From Streptomyces virginiae (lineage in GTDB: Bacteria > Actinomycetota > Actinomycetes > Streptomycetales > Streptomycetaceae): a stretch of 64,000 bases of DNA. Both the position numbers and the translations under genes were made by a program. Shown piece after piece: positions 23,887 through 32,158 of this stretch (its first letter is position 1; every line of letters starts with the position of its first letter). The stretch covers positions 124,001 to 188,000 of the forward strand of contig NZ_JOAK01000006.1 in the NCBI RefSeq assembly GCF_000720455.1. Reading direction: 5' to 3'. The notes under the pieces are model-generated. The model had not been told where the DNA came from. It made no database searches and worked only from the letters and a program-made list of their open reading frames with translations.

Positions 23887-24615
23887 ATGCGTCCCTCCGG
23901 GACGACGTTCACCGGCATGTGGGAGCCCTTCACTCTGTTGCTCCGCGAGTGGGCCCTCCCCCTGGGGTTGGCCGTCATCTCCGTCGAGTACCGGATGGCG
24001 CCCCGGGTGCGCCATCCCCGACCGGTGGAGGACTGCTACGCCGGTTTCGTCTGGGCTGCCGCGCACGCCGACGAGCCGGGCATCGACCCGGAACGCATCG
24101 TGATCGGCGGGAAGAGCGCGGGCGGCGGCCTCGCCGCGGCGCTCGCCCTGCTCATCCGCGACCGGGGCGGGCCCACTCGGCCCACACCCATCGGGCAACT
24201 GCTCCTGTGCCCGATGCTCGACGACCGCGGCGACAGCGTCTCCAGCCACTGGATGGCCGGCGTCGGCATCTGGGACCGGACCTCCAACGCGATTGCGTGG
24301 CAGGCCCTGTTGGGCGACCTGTACGGCACCGCGGACGTGCCGCCGTACGCGGCTCCCGCGCGGGCGACCGATCTGTCCGGGCTGCCCCCGGCCTACATCG
24401 ACGTCGGGTCGGCCGAGACGTTCAGTGACGAGGACGTGGCGTTCGCCGACGCGATCTGGCGGTCGGGCGGCGAAGCCGAACTGCACGTACGGCCGGGGGC
24501 GTTCCACGGCTTCGACTCCTCCGCGCCGGCCGCGGCCCTGACCCGGGACGCCCGTGAGGCCCGCATCCGCCGGCTCCGGCGCCTCCTCAGCCGTCAGGGC
24601 GTGTCCGCAAAGTAG
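23887..24615 (+). pseudogene. Alpha/beta hydrolase (HSL/esterase family), 5'-truncated
   Basis: From about LLREWALPLGLAVISVEYR onward the protein matches hormone-sensitive-lipase-type esterases: the nucleophile elbow is GGKSAGGG, the acid lies in VGSAETFSDED, and the His in AFHGFDS. The N-terminal 80 or so residues, with the HGGG oxyanion motif, are absent; before MWEPF the sequence is unrelated. It would therefore be inactive. The 3' end runs into the repeat element at 24601, which supplies its TAG stop (24613-24615), so both ends look altered. If expressed from ATG 23887 it would be 242 aa. Confidence 0.65.
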
Positions 24616-24668
24616 CGTCGGCCGCCCGGAGGGCGGGCCCCGCCGCGCAGGCGGGACTTTGCGGACAC
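24601..24668. repeat. 68-bp inverted-repeat (MITE/REP-like) element
   Basis: The ends GTGTCCGCAAAGT and ACTTTGCGGACAC are perfect 13-bp inverted repeats around a GC-rich interior with its own small stem (GCCGCCC-GGA-GGGCGGG). CTAG sits just outside the right end. The first 38 bp recur identically at 32121-32158. The element gives the stop codon of the upstream pseudogene, and its right flank holds the stop codon of the convergent SMI1-like gene, so it may also work as a terminator for both. Confidence 0.75.
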
Positions 24669-24671
24669 GAC

Positions 24672-25214
24672 CTAGGGCCAGACGCCGTCCCCGGTTCGTC
24701 CGCGCCTCACCCACTGCGCGAAATCCGCGGGTTCGCCGTCGGGGGCCGGGCTGGCGCCTACGTCCGTGACCAGCCACACCCGGCCGCGCTGCGGTCCGGT
24801 GGTCACCAGCAGCCAGAACGCCTGGGCGTCCTGGGCGCGGAGCACGATCGAGCCGTGGGTGAACACCGCGCCGATCCGTGCGTCCTCATCGCCCTCGACG
24901 CACTCGTCGTCCTCCCAGATCCACTCCGCCTCCAGGGGGAACAACGCGCCAGGTCGCCTCGGCTCCACACGGGCCCAGCAGCCGGGCAACTGCCCCAGGG
25001 GCTGCAGCCCGACGCCGAGCGGGCCCGGCCGGACACCGTTGCCGATCTCGGCGACGAACGACCGGTAGGGCTCCGGCAGCGTCACGCCGTTCGCCGCCTC
25101 CCACGCCTCGACCGCCGGGTGTCCCAGGGCCGGCTCGCGCCACTCGGCCGGGAACGCGGACCGCAGGTCTTCGAGGGTGGCTTCGTCGGGGCGTGCGTGA
25201 GGTGTTCTCGTCAC
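24672..25214 (-). CDS. SMI1/KNR4-like protein
   Basis: 180-aa cytoplasmic protein with the SUKH/SMI1-KNR4 pattern: PAVEAWEAANGVTLPEPYRS, then FVAEIGNG near residue 55, and later hydrophobic strands ending DFAQWV. In bacteria such proteins often serve as immunity proteins against polymorphic toxins, but no toxin gene is near. The GTG at 25214 starts the conserved region. Its TAG stop lies in the CCTAGG flank of the 68-bp repeat element. Confidence 0.75.
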   Translation of the reverse strand: MTRTPHARPDEATLEDLRSAFPAEWREPALGHPAVEAWEAANGVTLPEPYRSFVAEIGNGVRPGPLGVGLQPLGQLPGCWARVEPRRPGALFPLEAEWIWEDDECVEGDEDARIGAVFTHGSIVLRAQDAQAFWLLVTTGPQRGRVWLVTDVGASPAPDGEPADFAQWVRRGRTGDGVWP

Positions 25215-25296
25215 GGCGCCATGATGACAGCTGCCGTGCAGCCGATTTTTCGAGGGAGGGCCCGGCGTAGTGCCCAGGGTGCCGCCGCCTGCTCGG

Positions 25297-25479
25297 CTAC
25301 GCGGCCGGGACCACGCAGGCGCGCATCGCCGCGGCCCATTCCTGGAGCAGTGCGGCGTGGCGGATCCGCTCCGCGTCGGAGAGGCGGCCTTCGGCGCGCG
25401 CGAAGAGGCAGCGGATGTCGGCGTTGATCTCGGCGAGGGAGCGTTCGGGGGCCGGGTGGTCGTCAGGCGTCGGGCTCAC
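25297..25479 (-). CDS. Hypothetical small protein, 60 aa
   Basis: Not recognised. The sequence is helical, with SLAEINADIRCLFARAEGRL followed by LSDAERIRHAALLQEWAAA. GTG 25479 is chosen since TACTCT lies seven bases upstream on the minus strand, which fits a leaderless start; the longer frame begins at 25509. It resembles short conserved Streptomyces proteins of unknown role. Confidence 0.55.
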   Translation of the reverse strand: MSPTPDDHPAPERSLAEINADIRCLFARAEGRLSDAERIRHAALLQEWAAAMRACVVPAA

Positions 25480-25557
25480 GTGATCAAGAGTAGGGCCGGG
25501 GTCCGACAACCGTGGCCGGTGTCCGGCATGCGGACGGCGCGTCCCGCCGTGGTGGAC

Positions 25558-26811
25558 TCAGTCGGCGATACGGGCGGCCCTGGACCGGAGGTAGCGGCGT
25601 TCCGGGGTGCTGAGGGTGAGGCCGGCGGCCTTCGCGTAGGCGGCTCGGGCCGCCGCGCGGTCGCCCGCCATCTCCAGCAGGTGGGCCCGTACGGCTTCCA
25701 GGCGGTGGCTGCCGGCGGGGTGGTCCTCGTCGTCCAGGGCGGCGAGCAGGTCCAGGGCCCGGTGCGGGCCGTGCACCATGGCCACGGCGACGGCGTGGCC
25801 CAGGCGTTCCGCGGGCCCGGGGACCAGCCGGACGAGCACCTCGTAGAGGGCGAGGATCTCCGCCCAGTCGGTGTCCTCGTCGTTCGCCGCCTCGTCGTGG
25901 ACGGCGGCGATCGCGGCGCGCAGCTGGTACGGGCCGAGCGGGGTGCGGGTGAGGGCGTCGCTGACGAGGGTGACCCCTTCGGCGACGGCGGCGCGGTCCC
26001 AGCGGGTGCGGTCCTGCTCCGCGAGGGGGATCAGGCTGCCGTCCGGCCCGGTGCGGGCGGCGCGCCGGGCGTCGGTGAGCAGCATCAGGGCGAGCAGGCC
26101 GGCCACCTCGCCGTCGTCCGGCAGCAGTGCGTGGACGGCCCGGGTGAGGCGGATCGCCTCGGTGGCGAGGTCGGCGCGTTGGAGCTGTCGGCCGGAGCTG
26201 GCGGTGTAGCCCTCGTTGAAGATCAGGTAGAGGACGTGGAGCACGTCGGCGAGCCGTGCCGCGTTCTCCTGCCCGTCGGGGGTGCCGAACGGCGACGCGG
26301 AGGCTTTGACACGTCGTTTCGCGCGGCTGATGCGCTGCGCCATCGTGGCTTCGGGTACGAGGAGGGCACGGGCGATCTCGGCCGTGGTGAGGCCGCCCAC
26401 GGCCCGCAGGGTGAGGGCGATCCGGCCGGCGGCGGGCAGGTCGGTGCTGCAGCAGAGGAAGAGCAGGGTGAGGGTGTCGTCCTCGGCGGGGGCGCGGCCC
26501 TCGCCGGGTGGCGGCGCGACGAACTCGTCGCGGGGGGTCAGCGCCGCGGCCGTCTCCTCGCGCCGCCTGCGCGCGTCCTCGCTGCGCAGCTGGTCGGTGA
26601 GCCGGCGGGAGGCGACGCGGATCAGCCAGCCGCGCGGGTTGCGGGGGCGGCCCTCCTCGGGCCACTGCCGGGCCGCGGCGAGCAGGGCCTCCTGCACCGC
26701 GTCCTCCGCGGCGTCGAAGTGTCCGTAGCGGCGGACGAGCGCGCCGAGGACCTGCGGCGCCAGCCGGCGCAGCAGGTCCTCACTCGCGGGTTCGGGGGCG
26801 GAGTGCGTCAT
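25558..26811 (-). CDS. ECF42-type RNA polymerase sigma factor
   Basis: 417-aa sigma factor: the usual region 2 (HFDAAEDAVQEALLAAARQWP) and region 4 (LTTAEIARALLVPEATMAQRISRAKRRV) occupy the first 190 residues. A long C-terminal extension (HVLYLIFNEGYTASSG ... ERRYLRSRAARI) is characteristic of the ECF42/SigJ-like group, which lacks an anti-sigma factor and uses the extension for control. It lies 48 bp downstream of a YCII/DGPF-domain protein in the same direction, the standard genomic partner of ECF42. Confidence 0.92.
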   Translation of the reverse strand: MTHSAPEPASEDLLRRLAPQVLGALVRRYGHFDAAEDAVQEALLAAARQWPEEGRPRNPRGWLIRVASRRLTDQLRSEDARRRREETAAALTPRDEFVAPPPGEGRAPAEDDTLTLLFLCCSTDLPAAGRIALTLRAVGGLTTAEIARALLVPEATMAQRISRAKRRVKASASPFGTPDGQENAARLADVLHVLYLIFNEGYTASSGRQLQRADLATEAIRLTRAVHALLPDDGEVAGLLALMLLTDARRAARTGPDGSLIPLAEQDRTRWDRAAVAEGVTLVSDALTRTPLGPYQLRAAIAAVHDEAANDEDTDWAEILALYEVLVRLVPGPAERLGHAVAVAMVHGPHRALDLLAALDDEDHPAGSHRLEAVRAHLLEMAGDRAAARAAYAKAAGLTLSTPERRYLRSRAARIAD

Positions 26812-26859
26812 CAGGGGCGCGTCATCAGAGGTCCGGGATCAGGGTGCGTCTCGGCGTCG

Positions 26860-27276
26860 TCACATTTCGGTGCCCGAGGCGGAGTCGATGGGCCGGACGA
26901 CGACCGGGTAGTTCGGTGCCCCCTCGGGCACCGGGCAGGCGTGGGCGCGGGCGGCGATCTCGGCGGCCCGGGCGAAGTCGGGCACGTCGACGATCCAGTA
27001 GCCGGCGAGCACCTCCTTGGCCTCGCCGTACGGTCCGTCGGAGATCACCGGTGAGCCGTCGGCGCCCGCGGTCACCAGCCGGGCGAGGCGGGGTTCGGTG
27101 AGGCCCTGTCCGTCGACCCATTCGCCGGATTCGGCGAGGTCGTCGTTGAGTGCGGCCATGTGGTCGAACATCGCCTTCAGCTCCGCCTCCGACCATGCGG
27201 GGTTGCCGGCGCTCGCCCGGCCGCCCATGGCGTCGTAGTCCGCCTGACTCCCGAGGACCATCAGCATGTACTTCAT
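26860..27276 (-). CDS. YCII-related (DGPF-domain) protein, ECF42 partner
   Basis: 138-aa ferredoxin-fold-like protein beginning MKYMLMVLG. It contains VISDGPYGEAKEVLAGYWIVDV, the DGP(F/Y)xE motif that names the family, and ends with an EVRP-like segment (PVVVRPID). AAGGAG stands ten bases before ATG 27276. It is the first gene of a two-gene operon with the ECF42 sigma factor; DGPF proteins are typical targets and partners of that sigma group. The biochemical role is unknown. Confidence 0.88.
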   Translation of the reverse strand: MKYMLMVLGSQADYDAMGGRASAGNPAWSEAELKAMFDHMAALNDDLAESGEWVDGQGLTEPRLARLVTAGADGSPVISDGPYGEAKEVLAGYWIVDVPDFARAAEIAARAHACPVPEGAPNYPVVVRPIDSASGTEM

Positions 27277-27418
27277 GGGGTGCCACTCCTTCTGTTCTGG
27301 TCGCGGGCTCCCGGGTGGGGAGCCTCTCGCACGGGACGTCGGAGCCGTCCCTCCCATTTCGACATGTGGGCCGCAACCGCGCGAGAACGCCGCGCCGGGG
27401 AGCCCGTACCCTGCCGCC

Positions 27419-27850
27419 ATGAAGATCATCGACCTGGAGCCCGGCGACGCCCGGCTCACCACCGACCTGCTTCCCGTGCTGCTCGAACTGCGTCCCCACC
27501 TCACCGAGGAGCTCTTCCTCGCGGTCCTCGCGGAGGGGCGGGGCCAGGGGCTGCGCTTCACAGCGGCCTACGACGCGGACGGGGCGTGCGTGGGCGCGGC
27601 GGGCTGGCGGATCGTCGCCACCACGTCCGTGGTCCGCAAGCTCTACGTCGACGATCTCGTCACGTCCGCCACCGCCCGTTCCACCGGTGTGGGCCACGCG
27701 CTGCTCGCGCACCTGGAGCAGCACGCCCTGGAAGCCCGGTGCACCGTCCTCGCCCTGGACTCCGGCACCCAGCGGACCGACGCGCACCGCTTCTACTTCC
27801 GCGAGCGGATGGCCGTGACCGCCTTCAGCTTCGAAAAGCCGCTCCGCTGA
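27419..27850 (+). CDS. GNAT-family N-acetyltransferase
   Basis: 143-aa acetyl-CoA-dependent acyltransferase. The acetyl-CoA loop is in LYVDDLVTSATARSTGVGHALLAHL, with the R/Q-x-x-G-x-G/A pattern as RSTGVG, followed by a C-terminal strand-helix (CTVLALDSGTQRTDAHRFYFRERM) usual for the family. TACCCT lies seven bases before the ATG, which suggests leaderless transcription. It is divergent from the YCII/ECF42 operon. The substrate is unknown. Confidence 0.85.
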   Translation: MKIIDLEPGDARLTTDLLPVLLELRPHLTEELFLAVLAEGRGQGLRFTAAYDADGACVGAAGWRIVATTSVVRKLYVDDLVTSATARSTGVGHALLAHLEQHALEARCTVLALDSGTQRTDAHRFYFRERMAVTAFSFEKPLR

Positions 27851-27968
27851 AGGTACGGCCCTGTCTTCCGTGACCGAACCGTCGCCGCCCCGAGTCCCGA
27901 TCGGGCTCGTCGGCCCGGCACCCGCTTGTTAGGTTCCTGGCGTCGTCGACCCCGGGGGAACCGATCCC

Positions 27969-28673
27969 ATGCCCGTAGCCCGAGTGCCCCGCAGCGGCCT
28001 GTGCGCCGCTGCCGTGGCCGCCGTCCTGCTCGCCGGGTCCTCCGGATGCGGGACGGCGGACGACGGGGAGTCCTCGGTCTCCGCTCAGGTACCGGCCACG
28101 ACTTCGACCACGGCCAACGCCACGGCCACGGCTTCCGGGGCTCCCTCGACTGCTGCCTCCGTGCCCGGTACCGCGCCGGCATCGGCCGCGCCCACGACCC
28201 GGGCCGCCACGACGCCGCCTCCGGCTCCGACCCGGCTGAACGTCGCGGTGGACACCCGTGGCGGCCGGCTCGCCCTCGTACGGGGCGGCGCCGCGCAGGA
28301 GTTCACCGTCACCCTCCGGAACGGGAACTCCGCCGACTACCGGCATCTGCTGGTCGCCCTCCAGATGGAGCTCCTCGTCGGCGAACCCGGACACGCGCCG
28401 GGCAGCGGGCCTGGATTCCTGCTGGAGCGGTTCGACCAGGCATCCGGCACCTGGCGGCCGGCCGAGCTGCGCGTCGCGAACGACGCCAGGCCCCTGCCGC
28501 TGTTCACGGGCGGCGGGCCGCTCGCCCGCGGGGCGGTCCGTGTCGAGCGTTACCGGCTGCGCGCGACGGCCGGCGGTCCGACGGGCAGCAGCCCGGTGGT
28601 CGTGTCCTTCATCGACACCGACGCCGACCGGGAGGCCGCGGCCCATGTCCTGCTCGGGCACAGCACCGGCTGA
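27969..28673 (+). CDS. Putative lipoprotein
   Basis: 234 aa. The lipobox LAGSSGC ends a classical signal peptide, placing the lipid-modified Cys at about residue 27. A Thr/Ala/Pro-rich spacer (to about residue 88) leads to a beta-rich C-terminal domain (LNVAVDTRGGRLALVRGG...EFTVTLRNGNSADYRHLLVALQM) that looks like an immunoglobulin-like fold. The protein is anchored outside the membrane. No catalytic motif is seen, and the role is unknown. It converges with the acyltransferase gene 7 bp away. Confidence 0.75.
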   Translation: MPVARVPRSGLCAAAVAAVLLAGSSGCGTADDGESSVSAQVPATTSTTANATATASGAPSTAASVPGTAPASAAPTTRAATTPPPAPTRLNVAVDTRGGRLALVRGGAAQEFTVTLRNGNSADYRHLLVALQMELLVGEPGHAPGSGPGFLLERFDQASGTWRPAELRVANDARPLPLFTGGGPLARGAVRVERYRLRATAGGPTGSSPVVVSFIDTDADREAAAHVLLGHSTG

Positions 28674-28680
28674 GCCGTCG

Positions 28681-29340
28681 TCACGCGGCCGCGCAGGTCT
28701 CCCCGACGGCGGAGGCGGCGGTGCGCCAGGCCGCGGTGACGGCCTCGCGGGCCCGGTCCGTCGCCTCCGGCACCCGGGTGGGGAGCTGCAGCGGCGACCC
28801 GATGTGCACGTGGAGGCAGGGCCTGCGCAGCGGCGCCGTGAAGACCCCCGCGAGCTGCTTGGTGCGGCTTCCGGAGCACAGTCGGCGGGAGCCGGCCTGG
28901 CCCACGGGCACGACGGGGGCTCCGGTGGCGGCGGCGAGGCGGGCCAGGCCGCTGCGGAAGGGGCCCGGGGCGGACTCCCCCGCGTCGCGGCGCGCGGGCA
29001 GGCCGCCTTCGCCGTAGAGCAGCACGCTGCGGCCCGAGGCGAGGGCCACGGCAGCGGCGTCCAGGGAGTCCGCGGCCCGGGCGGTACCGCGGTGGACGGC
29101 GATGTGCCCCTCGCGGCGCAGCGCCGGCCCGAGCAGCGGTACGCGCCACAGTCCGGCGGTGGCCAGGATGACCGGCTCGATCCCGTGCCGGCGCAGTGCC
29201 GCGACCACGACGGCGGGGTCGGCGAGCGAGGTGTGGTTGGCCACGAGGATGGATCCGGTGGCGGGTCGGGCACCGGGGTCGGCGGTGACGGTCAGCCGCC
29301 CGAAGGCGGGGACCAGGGCGGAGGCGATTCGGCTGAGCAT
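28681..29340 (-). CDS. 1-acyl-sn-glycerol-3-phosphate acyltransferase family protein
   Basis: PlsC-type acyltransferase (219 aa) acting at the membrane in phospholipid synthesis. The catalytic motif I is NHTSLAD (H-x4-D), motif II is near IAVHRGTARA, and motif III is YGEGGLPAR with the acidic-Gly pattern. It is slightly shorter than typical PlsC. The acceptor lipid is not certain; actinobacteria have many paralogues. A region with two palindromes separates it from the divergent D-Ala-D-Ala carboxypeptidase. Confidence 0.85.
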   Translation of the reverse strand: MLSRIASALVPAFGRLTVTADPGARPATGSILVANHTSLADPAVVVAALRRHGIEPVILATAGLWRVPLLGPALRREGHIAVHRGTARAADSLDAAAVALASGRSVLLYGEGGLPARRDAGESAPGPFRSGLARLAAATGAPVVPVGQAGSRRLCSGSRTKQLAGVFTAPLRRPCLHVHIGSPLQLPTRVPEATDRAREAVTAAWRTAASAVGETCAAA

Positions 29341-29406
29341 GGACGGCCCCGTTCGGCGGTGCGGTGGTGTTGCGGTCCATCGTCGGCGGGGGTGACTGCG
29401 CGGTCA

Positions 29407-29443
29407 TGAGTAGCCGTACTCACCGAATATGACCGAACGGTCA
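29407..29443. promoter_or_regulatory. Two adjacent dyads in a divergent promoter region
   Basis: TGAGTA-GCCG-TACTCA (29407-29422) is perfect. TGACCGAACGGTCA (29430-29443) has six symmetric bases on each side, the kind of short dyad bound by TetR-like repressors. They lie in the 219-nt space between plsC-like and carboxypeptidase genes, in locally AT-richer DNA. The regulator is not identified. Confidence 0.5.
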
Positions 29444-29559
29444 CAAGATCGGGCTCGGGGAACGCGTGGTGCACGGCCCGCATCTAGAAGTGCGGCGGGG
29501 CCCTCTTCGGGCGCCGCCGAACGGTATCTGCACAGTGTGAGCGGCAAGGCGGGGCTGGG

Positions 29560-32109
29560 ATGAAGGCGGTAACGGTGGCGGGCGGTTCCTCGGACGACCC
29601 GGAGATCGAGGGAACCACCGTCGCGGGGGCGGACCCTGATGACACGTCTGCCGGTGCGGGTGCGGGTGCCGGTGCCGTGCCGGAAGGCCGGGCAGGGCGG
29701 CCCGAACCCGCGAGCGGCGAGCCGGAGGCCGAGGTCAAGGTCGACGTCGAGGTCGAGGTCGAGGTCGAGGTCGACGAGCGGACCGGCACCGCGCCCGAGG
29801 CCGGGTCCACGACCGACGCCCCGAGCGGCACGGACACGGAGGACGAGGCCCCGGCAGGGCCTGAAGCCCCCGGCGCAGGGCCCGACGACGCGGAAGAGGA
29901 GACCTCGGCCGGGCCGGAAAGCCCCACCAAGGCCACGGCCCGGAGCCGCACCGAGTCAGAAGACGAGCCCGACCCCACCGCCGCGGAGGACGACGCCCCG
30001 GAGGCCTCCGACGCCACATCCGTGTCCGCCGAGGCGCTGACAGGGGCTGACGACGCGGAAGAAGAGACTTCGGCCGGGGCCGACGAGGACGAGGCCCCGG
30101 TAGCTTCCGACGCCACGCGCGTGCTCAAGATGCCCGCGCGCGCCACCGCCACCCCCGACGACACCAAGACAGCCAAGGCGCCGGCAGGGCCCGACGACGC
30201 CGCAGAAAAGACCCCGGCCCAGGCCGACGAAACCGAGGGCACCGACGCGGAAGACGAAGCCCCGAAGCGGGACGACGCCACCCGCGCGCTCAAAATGCCC
30301 GCACGCGCCACCACCACCCCCGACGACACCAAGACAGCCAAGGCGCCGGCAGGGCCCGACGACGCCGCAGAAAAGACCCCGGCCCAGGCCGACGAGGACG
30401 AGGCTCCGGAAGCTTCCGACGTCACGCGCGTGCTCAAGATGCCCGCGCCCAGCCCTGCCAAGCCGAAGGTGTCCGAGCCGAGGGCTTCCGAGGCGAAGGA
30501 CGATCCCAAGGGCGGGACCGGGCGCACGGAAGCCGGGGCAGAGGCCGACGACAAGCCCGGCGCGCGCGCCGCGGAGAAGGACGACAAGGGCAGCGCCGGC
30601 GGAGCCGGGCCGCGCCCCGCCGCGAACAGGACGGACGGCGCCAAGGCGTCGGCCGGCGGGCCGCGGGTGCCCGGATGGGCCAAGGCCGACGACACGGATT
30701 CCGAGCGGACGAGCCAGTTCGTCGCGCTCAAGGACCTCGACGTCCCGCCGCCCGTTCCCGCCCGCCCCCAGCCGCAGTCGGCCGCGCAGGCGGCCACTCC
30801 CCCGCCCCTGCCCCCGCTCGACCTGCTGGCGGAGCTCACCAACACCCCGGCCCCGCCGGAGACCCCCCGGCGGACCGCGCTGCGTCGCGTCAGGGTGTGG
30901 ACGCCGATCCTGCTGCTGCTCGCCGGTGCCTGCATCGGCGGCCAGATGCTGCGGCCCCTGCCCGACCCCCGGCTCGTCGCCGCCGAGACCGAGCACACCG
31001 TCGACGGGCAGTTCTCCATACCGTGGCCCGGCAAGGGCCAGGGCGCGGTCCGCGTCGTCGGCTCCGGCGACATCGGCACCTTCGGTGAGCAGAAGCCCGT
31101 CCCGACGGCCAGCGTCGCCAAGATCATGACGGCCTACGTGATCCTCAAGGGCCACCCGCTGCGCAAGGGCGAGCCGGGTCCCGACATCACGGTCGACGCG
31201 AAGACCGTGGCGGACGGCAACTCCGAGCACGAGTCCCGGATCACGGGCCTCACCGCCGGCTCGAAGTTCAGCCAGCAGGACATGCTCAAGATGCTCATGA
31301 TCCCCTCGGGCAACAACGTCGCCCGGCTGCTGGCGCGCTGGGACACGGGCACCGATTCCGAGGCCGCGTTCGTGGAGAAGATGAACGCCGCTGCCAGGGA
31401 ACTCGGGATGAAGGACACCACCTACACCGATCCGAGCGGGCTGGACGCGGGCACCGTCAGCACCGCCACCGATCAGCTGAACCTCGCCGAGGCGGTGATG
31501 AAGGACGAGACGTTCCGCTCGATCGTCGCCCTGCCCGAGGCCCCCATCAAGGGCCTGGGCGAGAAGCTCGTCAACAACAACCACCTGCTCACGGAGTCGA
31601 ACCTGAGCATCCGCGGCATCAAGACCGGCTCCAGTACGCCGGCCGGCGGGACCTTCGTGTGGGCGGCGTACAAGACGGTCGGGGACGAGACCCGGCTGAT
31701 CATCGGCTCGTTGATGGAGCAGCGCGCTCCCGCCCCCGACCAGGACGCCCTCCAGAGCCTGGCCCTGGTGAAGACGAACAGCAAGAAGATCATCGAGTCG
31801 GTGCGGACGGGCCTCGCGTCGGCCCCGCTGGTCCGCAAGGGCGACACGGTCGGCTACGTGGACGACGGGCTCGGCGGCCGTACTCCGCTGGTGGCCGTCA
31901 AGGACCTGAACGTGATCAGCGTGCCCGGGCAGCGCTTCAAGCTGTCCCTGAAGGCCGGCGACTCGGCGTTGCCGCACACCGCGAAGGCCGGCACGGAGGT
32001 CGCCGTGCTGACCGCGGGTGAGGGCGAGGGGGCCAAGAGCGTTCCGGTGGCCGTTCAGGGAGCCCTGGCCGAGCCCTCGTTCGGCACCAGGCTCACCCGT
32101 ATCGGCTAG
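29560..32109 (+). CDS. D-alanyl-D-alanine carboxypeptidase with long acidic N-terminal region
   Basis: 849-aa low-molecular-weight PBP of family S11 that trims peptidoglycan stem peptides. The first 440 residues are cytoplasmic, highly acidic and repetitive (three forms of DATRVLKMPA). One membrane helix (TPILLLLAGACIGG) follows, then the DacA domain with SVAK (nucleophile Ser and Lys), SGN in MIPSGNNVA and KTG in GIKTGSSTPAGG. Such acidic tails with ALKLP-like repeats are known from Streptomyces PBPs, but their function is unknown. Here two 101-bp DNA copies suggest recent expansion. ATG 29560 is the first sensible start. Confidence 0.92.
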   Translation: MKAVTVAGGSSDDPEIEGTTVAGADPDDTSAGAGAGAGAVPEGRAGRPEPASGEPEAEVKVDVEVEVEVEVDERTGTAPEAGSTTDAPSGTDTEDEAPAGPEAPGAGPDDAEEETSAGPESPTKATARSRTESEDEPDPTAAEDDAPEASDATSVSAEALTGADDAEEETSAGADEDEAPVASDATRVLKMPARATATPDDTKTAKAPAGPDDAAEKTPAQADETEGTDAEDEAPKRDDATRALKMPARATTTPDDTKTAKAPAGPDDAAEKTPAQADEDEAPEASDVTRVLKMPAPSPAKPKVSEPRASEAKDDPKGGTGRTEAGAEADDKPGARAAEKDDKGSAGGAGPRPAANRTDGAKASAGGPRVPGWAKADDTDSERTSQFVALKDLDVPPPVPARPQPQSAAQAATPPPLPPLDLLAELTNTPAPPETPRRTALRRVRVWTPILLLLAGACIGGQMLRPLPDPRLVAAETEHTVDGQFSIPWPGKGQGAVRVVGSGDIGTFGEQKPVPTASVAKIMTAYVILKGHPLRKGEPGPDITVDAKTVADGNSEHESRITGLTAGSKFSQQDMLKMLMIPSGNNVARLLARWDTGTDSEAAFVEKMNAAARELGMKDTTYTDPSGLDAGTVSTATDQLNLAEAVMKDETFRSIVALPEAPIKGLGEKLVNNNHLLTESNLSIRGIKTGSSTPAGGTFVWAAYKTVGDETRLIIGSLMEQRAPAPDQDALQSLALVKTNSKKIIESVRTGLASAPLVRKGDTVGYVDDGLGGRTPLVAVKDLNVISVPGQRFKLSLKAGDSALPHTAKAGTEVAVLTAGEGEGAKSVPVAVQGALAEPSFGTRLTRIG
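30130..30395 (+). repeat. Near-identical 101-bp direct repeats inside the carboxypeptidase gene
   Basis: 30130-30230 and 30295-30395 differ at only a few bases. They encode MPARATxTPDDTKTAKAPAG and the following PDDAAEKTPAQADE. The copies are in frame and 165 bp (55 codons) apart. The near identity at synonymous positions suggests a recent duplication or gene conversion within the disordered tail. Confidence 0.85.
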
Positions 32110-32112
32110 GGC

Positions 32113-32158
32113 CCTAGGGAGTGTCCGCAAAGTAGCGTCGGCCGCCCGGAGGGCGGGC
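32113..32158. repeat. Second copy of the CCTAGG-GTGTCCGC repeat
   Basis: CCTAGGGA followed by 38 bp identical to 24601-24638. The right-hand inverted arm of the first copy is missing here, so this copy is truncated. It lies at the converging 3' ends of the carboxypeptidase and the subtilisin-like protease. CTA at 32114-32116 is the stop codon of the latter, whose last residues are encoded by the repeat. Confidence 0.75.
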
